A DNA stretch of 36,161 bases, taken from positions 1-36,161 of the forward strand of contig DATGZN010000021.1 in NCBI GenBank assembly GCA_035297145.1, given 5' to 3'. The DNA comes from QHXW01 sp035297145. GTDB taxonomy: Bacteria; Acidobacteriota; Terriglobia; Bryobacterales; Bryobacteraceae. The translations under genes and the position numbers were made by a program. Below, piece after piece: positions 24,788-33,374 of this stretch; position 1 is the first letter of the stretch; every line of letters begins with the position of its first letter. The notes under the pieces are model-generated. The model had not been told where the DNA came from. It saw only the letters and a program-made list of their open reading frames with translations, and did no database searches.

Positions 24788-25999
24788 ATGTCCGATCGAG
24801 CGCTGCTGAAGGACGCTCTGGCGGCGAGCGAGGGGATTGTGCGCCTGGCCCCCTGCTGGGTGCCGCGGTCGTTCCTGATGCCGGGCGGTCGATTGAAGCT
24901 CGATCCGCGCGATCTCTACGCTCTCGGCGCTCACCGCGGCGGCATCGATGAACGTTGGTTCGCTTCGACAACCAAAGCGGACAACGGACCCGGGACACCC
25001 GACGACGAGGGACTAAGCTATATCGCGATCGACGGCCAGCGCATACTCCTCAAAGAGGCCATCGACACGCTTGGGGGTGAGTTTTTGGGCCCGGACGTGA
25101 TGCGCGAACAGGGCGGCTGGAACGTGCTCTGCAAGTTCTTCGACAACCTGGGGCCGATTCCGCATCATATGCACCAGTCCGAAGAGGATGCGCGCAAGGT
25201 TGGGCAGCACGGTAAGCCGGAAGCCTACTACTTTCCGCCGCAATATAACGTCAAGGAAAACAATTTTCCCTACACCTTCATGGGTCTCGAGCCGGGTACC
25301 ACAAAAGACGATGTGCGACGCTGCCTGGAGCGGTGGAACGAGGGCGATAACGGCATCCTCTACCATTCGAAGGCTTACAAGCTGAAGCCTGGGACCGGAT
25401 GGCAGATAGATCCTGGCATTCTGCACGCACCGGGGTCGGTGGTAACTTATGAACCTCAAGTAAACTCAGACGTGTTCGCCATGTTTCAGTCCATGGTCGA
25501 GGGCCGGCCGGTACCGTGGTCACTATTAGTGAAAGATGTTCCCGCCGAGTATCACCGCGACCTTGATTACATTATCGATTTGCTTGACTGGGAAGCAAAC
25601 GTAGATCCGCACTTTGCTAAGAACCGGCTATCTCAGCCTAAGCCTGTCAAAGACGAGCTTGAGATGACGGAAGCAGGGTATTCCGAGAAATGGGTGAGTT
25701 ACTCGGCCAGTTACTATTCCGCCAAGGAACTTACTGTGCATCCTTCTCGATCGGCGACAATTCGTGACGCGGCCGCCTATGGAGTTATCGTGGTACAAGG
25801 TTGGGGATGGGTGGGTAAGACAGAAGTGGAGACTCCGTCGCTCATTCGCTTCGGCCAGATGACCAAAGACGAGCTTTTCGTTACGGCGGAAGCGGCCAGG
25901 CGCGGTGTTACGGTCACGAATCGCAGCGACAAGGAAGATCTGGTCATGCTCAAGCATTTTGGCCCAGGCAACCCTGACGCGAAGGGGGTTAAGAAGTGA
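24788..25999 (+). CDS. Cupin-fold protein similar to class I mannose-6-phosphate isomerase
   Basis: The 403-residue protein has no signal peptide, so it should be cytoplasmic. The metal site of the cupin is visible as IPHHMHQSEEDA (about 119-130), with PEAYYFPP about 20 residues on, and DPGILHAPGS near 215. This matches the H-x-H, E, H ligand set of phosphomannose isomerase type I cupins, though the remainder is diverged. The C-terminal 130 residues may be a second, metal-free cupin. A sugar or sugar-phosphate isomerase role is likely; the substrate is unknown. The ATG touches the stop of the PPC gene, with no gap, which joins envelope genes to metabolic genes in one transcript. Confidence 0.75.
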   Translation: MSDRALLKDALAASEGIVRLAPCWVPRSFLMPGGRLKLDPRDLYALGAHRGGIDERWFASTTKADNGPGTPDDEGLSYIAIDGQRILLKEAIDTLGGEFLGPDVMREQGGWNVLCKFFDNLGPIPHHMHQSEEDARKVGQHGKPEAYYFPPQYNVKENNFPYTFMGLEPGTTKDDVRRCLERWNEGDNGILYHSKAYKLKPGTGWQIDPGILHAPGSVVTYEPQVNSDVFAMFQSMVEGRPVPWSLLVKDVPAEYHRDLDYIIDLLDWEANVDPHFAKNRLSQPKPVKDELEMTEAGYSEKWVSYSASYYSAKELTVHPSRSATIRDAAAYGVIVVQGWGWVGKTEVETPSLIRFGQMTKDELFVTAEAARRGVTVTNRSDKEDLVMLKHFGPGNPDAKGVKK

Positions 26000-26847
26000 A
26001 ATTCGGTGTCAACGTCCTGATCTGGACCGCAAACTTCACGCGCCAGCATCTGCCACTACTGCCGGAGATCAAGCGGCGTGGGTTTGACGGCATCGAAGTT
26101 CCGATATTCTCTCTCGCGGAGTTTCGTGCGAATGATATTCGCCGCGGTGTTGAGCAGAACGGGCTCGAATGTACCGCTTGTTCGGTGATTCCCCACGGTC
26201 TAAGTGTCGGCTCTAATGATGAATCCGTGCGGCAGAAAGCACGTACTCATATCGAAGACTGCGTCAAACTGGCGGCTGACGCCGGCGCCAAGATTCTTGC
26301 CGGGCCGCTGTATACTCCAGTCGGATACTTGCCTGGCCGCCGGCGGACGGCGGATGAATGGAAATGGGCGGTTGAAAGTTACCGGTCGCTGGGTCCGGTG
26401 CTGGAGCGGTACGGTGTTACGATTGCCATCGAGCCGTTGAATCGCTTCGAAACGTACTTTCTCAACACAGCGGCCGATTCGGCGGCGCTATGCGAGCAGA
26501 TCAACCATCCGAACGTCGGGATACTGTTTGATACTTTTCACGCCAACATAGAGGAGAAGAACATCGGCCAGGCGTATCGCACGGTGGGGCGGCACCTGAA
26601 GCACGTTCACACCTGCGAAAACGATCGGGGCACCCCCGGCTCGGGACATGTGGAGTGGACGGATGTGTTCAGGGCTCTGCGTGATATGGATTACGATGGA
26701 TGGCTGACGATCGAGAGCTTCGGTTTTGCCATGGGCGAGATCTCGGCGGCGGCTTCCATTTGGCGCGATCTCGCTCCCACACCGGAGTCGATCGCATTCG
26801 AGGGCATCAAGTTTCTGAAGCAACACATGGAGCCGGCGGCGCGATAG
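25996..26847 (+). CDS. Sugar epimerase/isomerase of the xylose isomerase-like TIM barrel family
   Basis: The 283-residue TIM barrel has the metal-site pattern of D-tagatose/D-psicose 3-epimerases: AIEPLNRFETYFLNT (first glutamate near 140), LFDTFHANIEE (aspartate and histidine near 175-180), HVHTCENDRGTPGSGHVEW, and LTIESF with the last glutamate near 235. Family members interconvert ketohexoses or related sugar acids at carbon 3, using Mn or Co. The start is GTG, overlapping the preceding stop as GTGA, with a purine-rich AAGGGGG site upstream. It is translationally coupled to the cupin gene, so the two probably act on successive intermediates. Confidence 0.85.
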   Translation: MKFGVNVLIWTANFTRQHLPLLPEIKRRGFDGIEVPIFSLAEFRANDIRRGVEQNGLECTACSVIPHGLSVGSNDESVRQKARTHIEDCVKLAADAGAKILAGPLYTPVGYLPGRRRTADEWKWAVESYRSLGPVLERYGVTIAIEPLNRFETYFLNTAADSAALCEQINHPNVGILFDTFHANIEEKNIGQAYRTVGRHLKHVHTCENDRGTPGSGHVEWTDVFRALRDMDYDGWLTIESFGFAMGEISAAASIWRDLAPTPESIAFEGIKFLKQHMEPAAR

Positions 26848-26857
26848 ACTAAGACCC

Positions 26858-27694
26858 ATGCGGAGCACTCGCAGACAACTTTTCGGAACCATCGCCGCCG
26901 CGGCGATGGCCGCACAAGGGAAAAACACTGTGACCAAGTACATACGCTATCGCCACAACACCACGACTGCATATGGGGTTCTTGAAGGTGAAACTATTCG
27001 CGAGATCCACGGCGAGCTGTTCGGCGATCACAAGGAGACCGGCAAGACACTCCAGCTTGCGGACGTGAAGCTACTCTATCCCTGCGAGCCGCCGAAGATC
27101 CTGGCGGTTGGCTTGAATTACAAGAGTCACGTGGGCGATCGCAAAGCTCCAGAGCGACCGGAGATCTTCTATAAGCCCATCACGGCGCTTCAGCATCCGG
27201 GCGATAACATAGTCATTCCCGCGTCAGCGAAGAACGTACATTACGAAGGCGAGATGGTGCTGGTGATCGGCAAGCGAGCCAGGCGAGCCTCAATCGAGGA
27301 AGCACGCGCCGCGATCTTTGGAGTCACGTGCGGCAACGACGTGAGCGAGCGCGACTGGCAGGGCGGGCCGGACAAAGATTTGCAGTGGTGGCGCGCGAAG
27401 GGCGCTGACACATTCGCGCCGCTCGGTCCGGCGATTGTGCGCGGCCTCGACTACGGGAACCTGCTCCTACAGACGCGGTTGAACGGCAGCGTTGTGCAGA
27501 AGCAGTACACCTCGGATTTGATCTTCGATGGTCCCGCAATCGTGAGCTGGATCAGCCAATATGCAACCCTCACACCCGGTGATGTGATTTATACCGGAAC
27601 TCCCGGTCACACCAGCCGGATGAGTGAGGGCGACATTGTGGAAGTGGATATCCAGGGTGTCGGCGTGCTGCGCAACCGGATCGCGTTGGCTTGA
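26858..27694 (+). CDS. Fumarylacetoacetate hydrolase family enzyme
   Basis: The 278-residue protein has the FAH fold: KILAVGLNYKSHVGDRK (about 81-97), EGEMVLVIGKRARR, the metal-site DVSERDW (about 160-166), KGADTFAPLGP and VIYTGTP near 245. Such enzymes cleave or hydrate C-C bonds of acylpyruvates and dehydrated sugar acids, for example 2-keto-3-deoxy sugar acid intermediates, with Mg. Unusually, it begins TRRQLFGTIAAAAMAAQG, which resembles a short twin-arginine signal, while most FAH proteins are cytoplasmic. Last gene of the operon, 10 bases after the epimerase gene. It converges with the response regulator gene, 7 bases apart. Confidence 0.88.
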   Translation: MRSTRRQLFGTIAAAAMAAQGKNTVTKYIRYRHNTTTAYGVLEGETIREIHGELFGDHKETGKTLQLADVKLLYPCEPPKILAVGLNYKSHVGDRKAPERPEIFYKPITALQHPGDNIVIPASAKNVHYEGEMVLVIGKRARRASIEEARAAIFGVTCGNDVSERDWQGGPDKDLQWWRAKGADTFAPLGPAIVRGLDYGNLLLQTRLNGSVVQKQYTSDLIFDGPAIVSWISQYATLTPGDVIYTGTPGHTSRMSEGDIVEVDIQGVGVLRNRIALA

Positions 27695-27701
27695 TACGCG
27701 C

Positions 27702-28142
27702 CTAGCGCCAGCTCAAGCCGCCGGCTGCTCCGAAGGCGCGGGGCTGAGGTGGGCTGAGTACCTTTTGCACCCGCTCCAACAGGCTATCGGACGTAAAGGG
27801 CTTGGGCAGGAAGCCGAGCGCGCGATCGAGAATCTTGACTCGCACCACCTCGGATTCCGTGCAGCCGGACATGAAAAGCACCTTGAGATGCGGGCGAAAC
27901 GCCAGGATACGTTCGGCCAAGTCAGGGCCGCTGATATCCGGCATCACCACATCCATCAACATCAGGTCGATAGAAAGATCGTCGCGTTCAGCCATCCGCA
28001 TGGCACTCTCAGCGCTGTGAGCTATAAGAACGTTGTAATCGCCGCATTCGAGCATGCATTTAATTACGCTGAGTACGGAAAGATCATCATCCACAACCAG
28101 AATGGTTCTCGCGTCGGGCAAAGCATCGTAATTCGTCAACAT
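27702..28142 (-). CDS. Single-domain response regulator (CheY-like receiver)
   Basis: The 146-residue protein is one receiver domain: the acidic pocket VVDDD at 17-20, the phosphoacceptor aspartate D64 in LMLMDVVMPD, MSG near 91-93 and the lysine K114 in LPKPF. There is no output domain; the last 20 residues are rich in proline and glycine. Such regulators work by protein contact or in phosphorelays. No histidine kinase gene is in the window. The upstream region (28143-28302) has AT-rich repeats that look like regulator binding sites, so expression is probably controlled. Confidence 0.92.
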   Translation of the reverse strand: MLTNYDALPDARTILVVDDDLSVLSVIKCMLECGDYNVLIAHSAESAMRMAERDDLSIDLMLMDVVMPDISGPDLAERILAFRPHLKVLFMSGCTESEVVRVKILDRALGFLPKPFTSDSLLERVQKVLSPPQPRAFGAAGGLSWR

Positions 28143-28157
28143 GTTTGGTTAGTCCTT

Positions 28158-28268
28158 AACTAACTTTGGCTATAATTGTGACGCTCGATGAAGGAATAAG
28201 CAAGCAAACTTTCCGATCTCTTTAGGTAGCCAAAGATAGTTAGCAGTTAATTGATAACTTTAGTTAGC
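28158..28268. promoter_or_regulatory. AT-rich repeat cluster upstream of the response regulator gene
   Basis: AACTAACTTTGGCT (28158-28171) is mirrored by AGCCAAAGATAGTT (28228-28241), 13 of 14 bases matching as an inverted repeat about 56 bases apart. TAGTTAGC occurs at 28237-28244 and again at 28261-28268, and GTTAA/GTTAG copies are scattered between. All lie within about 130 bases upstream of the regulator start on the minus strand. The pattern fits a multi-site operator, perhaps with DNA looping. No protein can be named. Confidence 0.45.
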
Positions 28269-28302
28269 GCCAAGTTAACACAGGACGGCTTAGCCAGTGA
28301 AT

Positions 28303-29319
28303 TTAATCAGTTACACGGGATTGTGGAACGACCGCCAGCTGTAATTTTTCCACTCCACGGATCATGCCTATTTCGCATCGCGCGCCGACCTGCATTTCCG
28401 TCAGCGAACGGTGCAGATGGTCGATTCCGGCAACGGGCCGGCCAGCAAACGCCACAATCACGTCGCCGCGCAGGACCCCCGCTGCCTCGGCCGGGCTACC
28501 TGCCAGTACTTCCTCAACGCGCACTCCACTCTCCACCGGAAGGTTGTGGAACCGGACCACCCGTCGAGGCAGCGCAACGTCTTGCCCGACGACGCCTATG
28601 TGACCCCGGCGAATGAATCCGTCTTTGATCAGCCGGGCGGCGACGAACTTGGCGGTGTTGATGGCAGTCGCGAAACAGATTCCCTGGGCGCCACGGATCA
28701 CCGCGGTGTTTACACCGATGACTTCGCCGCGGGACGTCACAAGGGGACCGCCGGAGTTACCGGGGTTGAGCGCCGCGTCGGTTTGGATGACATTGTCGAT
28801 GAGACGGCCGGATTGCGCCCGCAGCGAGCGGCCGAGCGCGCTAACCACCCCGGATGTCACGGTGCACTGAAAACCGTAGGGGTTGCCGATCGCGATCACA
28901 AGTTGGCCGGGCCGGATCTGGCCCGAGTCACCCAGCGCGACCGGCGGCAGGTTGGGTGTATCGATGCGTATGACGGCGAGATCAGTATCGGGATCGTCGC
29001 CGACCAGGTCAGCCCGGCAGCGGCGGCCATCGGAGAGTGTGACATCAATGCGCGCCGCGCCGTGCACTACGTGGCTGTTCGTCAGAATAAAGCCATCCGG
29101 GGTGAAGATAAAGCCGGAACCGCTGCCGCCGGCTTCTCGACCGCGGAGGCGGTGCCGCGTTTCGATGTTGACTACCGAGGGACTGACGGTTTCCGCTGCC
29201 CCGATGACCGCGCGTGAATAGGCGTCCAAGAGCTCGCGATCATCGGAGCTATCTTCGGGAGGGGCTTGGAGTTGAGACGCAACAACGTCGTCAGACACGA
29301 ATGCGAGACAGTGGGACAT
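28303..29319 (-). CDS. HtrA/DegP-like serine protease with PDZ domain
   Basis: From the ATG at 29319 (preceded by AGAGG) the protein has 338 residues. The frame is open farther upstream, over the permease gene, but that part is a shadow. The trypsin-like domain shows the triad H83 in TNSHVV, D113 in DTDLAVI and S189 in NPGNSGGP. A PDZ domain follows at about 240-330 (GVRVEEVLAGSPAEAAGV). No signal peptide or membrane anchor is visible at the N-terminus, which is unusual for HtrA proteins and suggests a cytoplasmic form or another start. It begins 32 bases after the permease stop, as the last gene of a minus-strand operon. Confidence 0.88.
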   Translation of the reverse strand: MSHCLAFVSDDVVASQLQAPPEDSSDDRELLDAYSRAVIGAAETVSPSVVNIETRHRLRGREAGGSGSGFIFTPDGFILTNSHVVHGAARIDVTLSDGRRCRADLVGDDPDTDLAVIRIDTPNLPPVALGDSGQIRPGQLVIAIGNPYGFQCTVTSGVVSALGRSLRAQSGRLIDNVIQTDAALNPGNSGGPLVTSRGEVIGVNTAVIRGAQGICFATAINTAKFVAARLIKDGFIRRGHIGVVGQDVALPRRVVRFHNLPVESGVRVEEVLAGSPAEAAGVLRGDVIVAFAGRPVAGIDHLHRSLTEMQVGARCEIGMIRGVEKLQLAVVPQSRVTD

Positions 29320-29351
29320 ACCTCTGTGATGCCGCGGAATGGTGCGGAGAT

Positions 29352-30674
29352 TCAGCCGCTGAATCGCCGCCAGAGGAAGTACACCGGGATGCCGCTCGCA
29401 ATAATCAGAAACGCAACGCTGGATGGGCCGGGCTGCGTGATCCAGGTGTTGGCGACGAACCATACGGCTACTGTGATGAACAGTAAAGGCGTGAAGGGAT
29501 AGCCCCACATGCGATAGGGCCGCGCGCGATCCGGGTACTTGCGGCGCAGAATGATAACGCCCGTAACGGTCAATCCATAGAAGAACCACGCGGCGATCAT
29601 GCCGTAGGGAACCAGGGTCTCGAACGATCCCGAGAGCACCAGAATCGCGGCCCAAAGGGCTTGGACCAGTATGCCCACCGAGAGGGTCTGGTATCGCGGG
29701 TGAATAGCGGCCAGGCTCCGGAACAGAAGACCGTCGCGCGCCATGGCGAAACAGAGTCGAGGGACGGTCATGACGAAACCGTTGAGGGCGCCCGCGATGG
29801 AAAGCAGAATGGTGACGGAGAGAATGGCGCCGCTCGCGTGGCCTAGAGTGTGCTCGGCCACGGCTGCCGCAGTGCGGTCGGTTTTGGCGATGATGCCGAC
29901 CGGCAGAACGCGAAGGTAGGCGACGTTAGCCAGGCAGTAAATGACAATGACGGTCGCGATGCCGAGGGCGAGGCTCCGCGGAATATTGCGATGGGGATCC
30001 CGAATCTCGCCGGCGACATGACTGATAGTGGGCCAACCGTCGTAGCACAACACGATGGGGACCATGGCAACTCCGAGCGCCCCCCATGAAAAAGCGCCCT
30101 TAGGGATGGTCCAATCGATTCCGGCCGTAGCGCTCCCCGGCACGAGCGCACTGCCGATGACGATGCAGAGGCCGGCAACTTTCAAGGCTGTCAAAAGCTT
30201 CTGCACGGTGGCGCTCAGACGTATGCCGCGATAATTCACGACGGAAAACAGCGCGATCAGCAGTACGGATATCAGTTTGGAAGATAGAGGAGTGAGCGGG
30301 ACGAAATACGCGAGCGTGATGGAAAAGCTAACCGCCAGCCAGGCCATGGCGGCCCACATCACTACCAGCGTGAACGTCCAGCCGCACAGGAAACCGGCTA
30401 GCGGCCCGTAGCACTCGCGGAGATAAACGTAATGTCCGCCGGTTTCGGGCATCATCGCGCCGAGTTCGGCATATGCCAGCCCGCCGAAAAAGCAGAGGAC
30501 GCCACAAGCGAGCCAGACTCCGACGATCAGGGGCGCTGAAGGCAGCGCTTGCGCCACTAAGCGCGGGACGAGGAAAATTCCCGCGCCGATCACGATGCCG
30601 ATTATGATGGAGGCCGAATCGATCAGCCCGAGTGTGCGCGGGAGTTCGGCGATGGTGGGCTTCACGATGCTCAT
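29352..30674 (-). CDS. APC superfamily amino acid permease
   Basis: The 440-residue protein has about 12 hydrophobic segments. It opens with LGLIDSASIIIGIVIGAGIF (about 15-34), the glycine-rich first helix that binds the amino group of the substrate in L-type amino acid transporters. GALNGFVMTVPRLCFAMARDG and the RARPYRMWGYP loop are also typical. The start is the ATG at 30674, which overlaps the stop of the beta-helix gene as ATGA; an upstream start at 30695 is less likely. Substrate is probably a neutral or branched amino acid by family, but this is not shown. Confidence 0.88.
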   Translation of the reverse strand: MSIVKPTIAELPRTLGLIDSASIIIGIVIGAGIFLVPRLVAQALPSAPLIVGVWLACGVLCFFGGLAYAELGAMMPETGGHYVYLRECYGPLAGFLCGWTFTLVVMWAAMAWLAVSFSITLAYFVPLTPLSSKLISVLLIALFSVVNYRGIRLSATVQKLLTALKVAGLCIVIGSALVPGSATAGIDWTIPKGAFSWGALGVAMVPIVLCYDGWPTISHVAGEIRDPHRNIPRSLALGIATVIVIYCLANVAYLRVLPVGIIAKTDRTAAAVAEHTLGHASGAILSVTILLSIAGALNGFVMTVPRLCFAMARDGLLFRSLAAIHPRYQTLSVGILVQALWAAILVLSGSFETLVPYGMIAAWFFYGLTVTGVIILRRKYPDRARPYRMWGYPFTPLLFITVAVWFVANTWITQPGPSSVAFLIIASGIPVYFLWRRFSG

Positions 30675-32053
30675 TGCGCCGGATTGTCCTTGCACACGTT
30701 GCGGACGATGGTGTTGGATGCAATGGAGACTCCGGGCGCCACGTTGATGCAGTGGGCGGACATGCCGAAGCCTGATATTTCGTTGTCTTCGATCACGTTT
30801 GCGCGCGCGGGCGACGGATACTCGCCGCCCTTCGCGAGGTAAATGCCGCTGCGCAGTAAGCCGGGCTGGTCGGGAGCATAGTTGCAGCCGAAATGCCCCG
30901 TTTTTCCATTGCAGTGAGCCAGATTGATGCGGCGTAGACGATTGTGCGCGATCCGGTGATGCTCGCCAATCAAAAATATGCCGGTGAACAGAGTGCCGTC
31001 GAGTGTATTGTCCTCAAGCTCGATTCCTTGCGAATGCATTGCAGGATCGCTGTTATTGAATACGATACCCAGGTTTCCGTCGGGATAGTGCTCGGGGCCG
31101 TCATGATTGGTGCATACGTTGCCGCGAACTTTGCCATCGTGAAAGCCGTCAAGGTCCAGGCATTTTCCGTTCACTTCAGAGAATTGATTGCGCGCGTATT
31201 CCGAATCACTGGTGTCGCCGGCGGTGTCCATGGCCACAGGGGTCGCGAGGTGCTCCATGTCGACGGCTTCGAGAGGGTAGCCGATCTCATTGCCGGTATT
31301 GTCTTCCACGTGAACGCGGGCGCCGCGGCCCACTTGGATCGCGTCGCGGCCGATACGCTCGAAATGATTCGAAGCAATCAGCCCATCACGGTTTTGCGCC
31401 GCGGTCGCCAGGGAATGCGTCCAGATGCCGTTTCCACGCACATTCCGCAAATCACAACGCGTTACCGTGAAGTCACGCGTGCCTTCTTCCAGCAGAATGC
31501 CGCCCGTGGCATTGTTCCGCCCGGCCGGCGTTCGCGAGCCCGAATCGACGACCTGGACGTTCTCGATCGCGATGTCGCGTGAGCGGCTCACCACAATCGC
31601 AAACCCAGGCACGTTGACAAACTGGACGTCGGAAATCTTGAGCGAAGCCACACCGACGGCGAGGATGCCGTTGCCTTTGGTAAAGCGGGCGAACGGTGTG
31701 CTGAATCCGGGCAGTCCGCTGCGCTGCTCGAGTGCAAGCCGATTGCCGTCGATGGCGAAATTTGCAAATCTGATGCGGCTCGTGCGCTCGCATGAGAATA
31801 TGGCTCTTCCTTGAAATTGGTTCGACGCGCGTAGCGTGCTTCCGGAAGCGGCGCCGCGGATCTCGATATCGGTGGCGCCGGTTGGAATGTCGATCTCCGC
31901 TTGAATCTCAATCATTCCGGCGGCTAGTTCTATCGTGGCCCCGGTGCGCAGCGCCCGGCGGATCACGGCTTCCGCGGTAGTGCCCGCTGGCGGTTGCCGC
32001 CACACGAGTGCAACGGCCGCGACCAGCAGTGCGGTTACGGCGGCCAGCCGCAA
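30671..32053 (-). CDS. Exported right-handed beta-helix repeat protein
   Basis: The 460-residue product has a signal peptide or N-terminal anchor (MRLAAVTALLVAAVALVW) and a long beta-solenoid. Repeated short strands with asparagine and valine/isoleucine turns are visible (SRSRDIAIENVQVVDS, RCDLRNVRGNGIW, SNHFERIGRDAIQVG). The fold is that of NosD/pectate-lyase-like parallel beta-helices, whose members bind or cut polysaccharides. No catalytic set can be named. Several cysteines in the C-terminal half could form disulfides outside the cell. The start is a TTG directly after the methyltransferase stop; no other start keeps the signal peptide. Confidence 0.75.
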   Translation of the reverse strand: MRLAAVTALLVAAVALVWRQPPAGTTAEAVIRRALRTGATIELAAGMIEIQAEIDIPTGATDIEIRGAASGSTLRASNQFQGRAIFSCERTSRIRFANFAIDGNRLALEQRSGLPGFSTPFARFTKGNGILAVGVASLKISDVQFVNVPGFAIVVSRSRDIAIENVQVVDSGSRTPAGRNNATGGILLEEGTRDFTVTRCDLRNVRGNGIWTHSLATAAQNRDGLIASNHFERIGRDAIQVGRGARVHVEDNTGNEIGYPLEAVDMEHLATPVAMDTAGDTSDSEYARNQFSEVNGKCLDLDGFHDGKVRGNVCTNHDGPEHYPDGNLGIVFNNSDPAMHSQGIELEDNTLDGTLFTGIFLIGEHHRIAHNRLRRINLAHCNGKTGHFGCNYAPDQPGLLRSGIYLAKGGEYPSPARANVIEDNEISGFGMSAHCINVAPGVSIASNTIVRNVCKDNPAQ

Positions 32054-33355
32054 CTACGCCACCTCAATCGCAATCGGCGGGAAGCGGCGCGATCCCTGCC
32101 GCACTTCGAGCTGATGCGGCCCCGCCGCCAGATCCGCGGGCAGCCGGAAATTGAATTCGAAACGGCCGGTCAGGGCGTCGGTCGAAAACAGTTCCAAATC
32201 ATGCAATGGCCTACCATCCACCAGCGCGGTGACTTCCGCGCCGTGGACCAGGTCTTCCATCATCAGCTTCAAGACACCGCTCTCGATACGCGGCCCGGCG
32301 AGCAGATTGGTTCCGTCGCTGACCCAGCACACGCGCGGCACGGCCGGCCCCCGCGGAATCACACGCACCCACGCAGGAGCGGAGAGTGGCTTCCCTAACC
32401 ACAGCAACTCCACGGGAACGATACCGGTCCGGACGCCGGGCGGCAGCAGCACGTTGATTTGGCTGACGCCATCCCACTCCGGCGGGCCGATATAACATGG
32501 AGTGCCCGCAGTGCCTTCGAACAGAATGCGGAGATCGTTCAGATCACAATCTTCGGAAAGCTGTTCCAGTCGGAACGAAGCGTAGGCGAAGGCCCCCGAT
32601 GCCGGCACCACGGGTTCGCCCGTGCGCGCATCACTGATCCGTTGAACGTTCGACAGCGTTCCGGGATTTTTCAATCGTGCGCGCCATCCGTCGGGTTGCT
32701 TGCGAAAGGTGGTCCACATATACTGCGTGGCTTCGCCCTCGAGCAGCAGGAGTTGGAAATCGTGTTTGCGTGCGTATTCGGCCACCTCGTCGCGCGTAAA
32801 TCGCACACCCTCCCAAGTGTCGGGCGATTTGCCACCCGGTGGAAGGCCGTTCAGCTGCAATCGCGCCAAGCCGCCGGTTTTGAGAACGCGCCGGATCTCG
32901 TCGAAGTAGCTCAGCACAACTTCCTGACTGGGAATGTGCTGGAACACGGCGTAGGAGTAGACGAAATCGAAATAGTCCGAAGCGAGCGGGGCAAGGTCGG
33001 AGCCGTTCGTGACGCGCAGATGGATGCTTCGTGAGGCGCCGAACCGCTCCTGGGCGAGACGGATCATTTCGTCAGAAACGTCGACGCCATGGAGTTCGCC
33101 GAAGTTACGGCTCATGGGCCGCAACAGCCGGCCCGGGCCGCAGCCGATCTCGAGAGCCCGCCGTTCCACAGGCTGCAAGTGGTGAGGCAGCCGCTTCAAC
33201 TCTTGTTCGAGCGCGCGCACCACGTCGGCTGCGGAGGCGAAGAACTCCTCGTCATCCTGGCCACGCCGCCCAAAAGCGACGTAGTAGCGAACGTCTTCGC
33301 GGGCGCGCTGGTTCCAGTCCGCGCGCATCTGTTCGAGAACTTCGGATTCGGGCAC
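32054..33355 (-). CDS. SAM-dependent methyltransferase with C-terminal beta domains
   Basis: The 433-residue protein has a class I methyltransferase domain at about 45-190: ALEIGCGPGRLLRP is the SAM-binding glycine loop, followed by LHGVDVSDEMI and the FDFVYSYAVFQHI region. The remaining 230 residues are not methyltransferase. They are beta-rich with two likely Ig/IPT-like modules, the last one ending in AAGPHQLEVRQGSR. No signal peptide, so a cytoplasmic enzyme. The stop touches the start of the beta-helix gene and the start lies 19 bases after the HD-oxygenase gene. The target is unknown; small-molecule, lipid-linked sugar or polysaccharide methylation would all fit. Confidence 0.85.
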   Translation of the reverse strand: MPESEVLEQMRADWNQRAREDVRYYVAFGRRGQDDEEFFASAADVVRALEQELKRLPHHLQPVERRALEIGCGPGRLLRPMSRNFGELHGVDVSDEMIRLAQERFGASRSIHLRVTNGSDLAPLASDYFDFVYSYAVFQHIPSQEVVLSYFDEIRRVLKTGGLARLQLNGLPPGGKSPDTWEGVRFTRDEVAEYARKHDFQLLLLEGEATQYMWTTFRKQPDGWRARLKNPGTLSNVQRISDARTGEPVVPASGAFAYASFRLEQLSEDCDLNDLRILFEGTAGTPCYIGPPEWDGVSQINVLLPPGVRTGIVPVELLWLGKPLSAPAWVRVIPRGPAVPRVCWVSDGTNLLAGPRIESGVLKLMMEDLVHGAEVTALVDGRPLHDLELFSTDALTGRFEFNFRLPADLAAGPHQLEVRQGSRRFPPIAIEVA

Positions 33356-33374
33356 TTTGGACTATTCTGGCGGT

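Noticed and set aside
29320..29655. 450-residue reading of the HtrA gene
   Set aside because: The extra N-terminus overlaps the permease gene and has no family similarity; AGAGG and the ATG at 29319 give a normal start.
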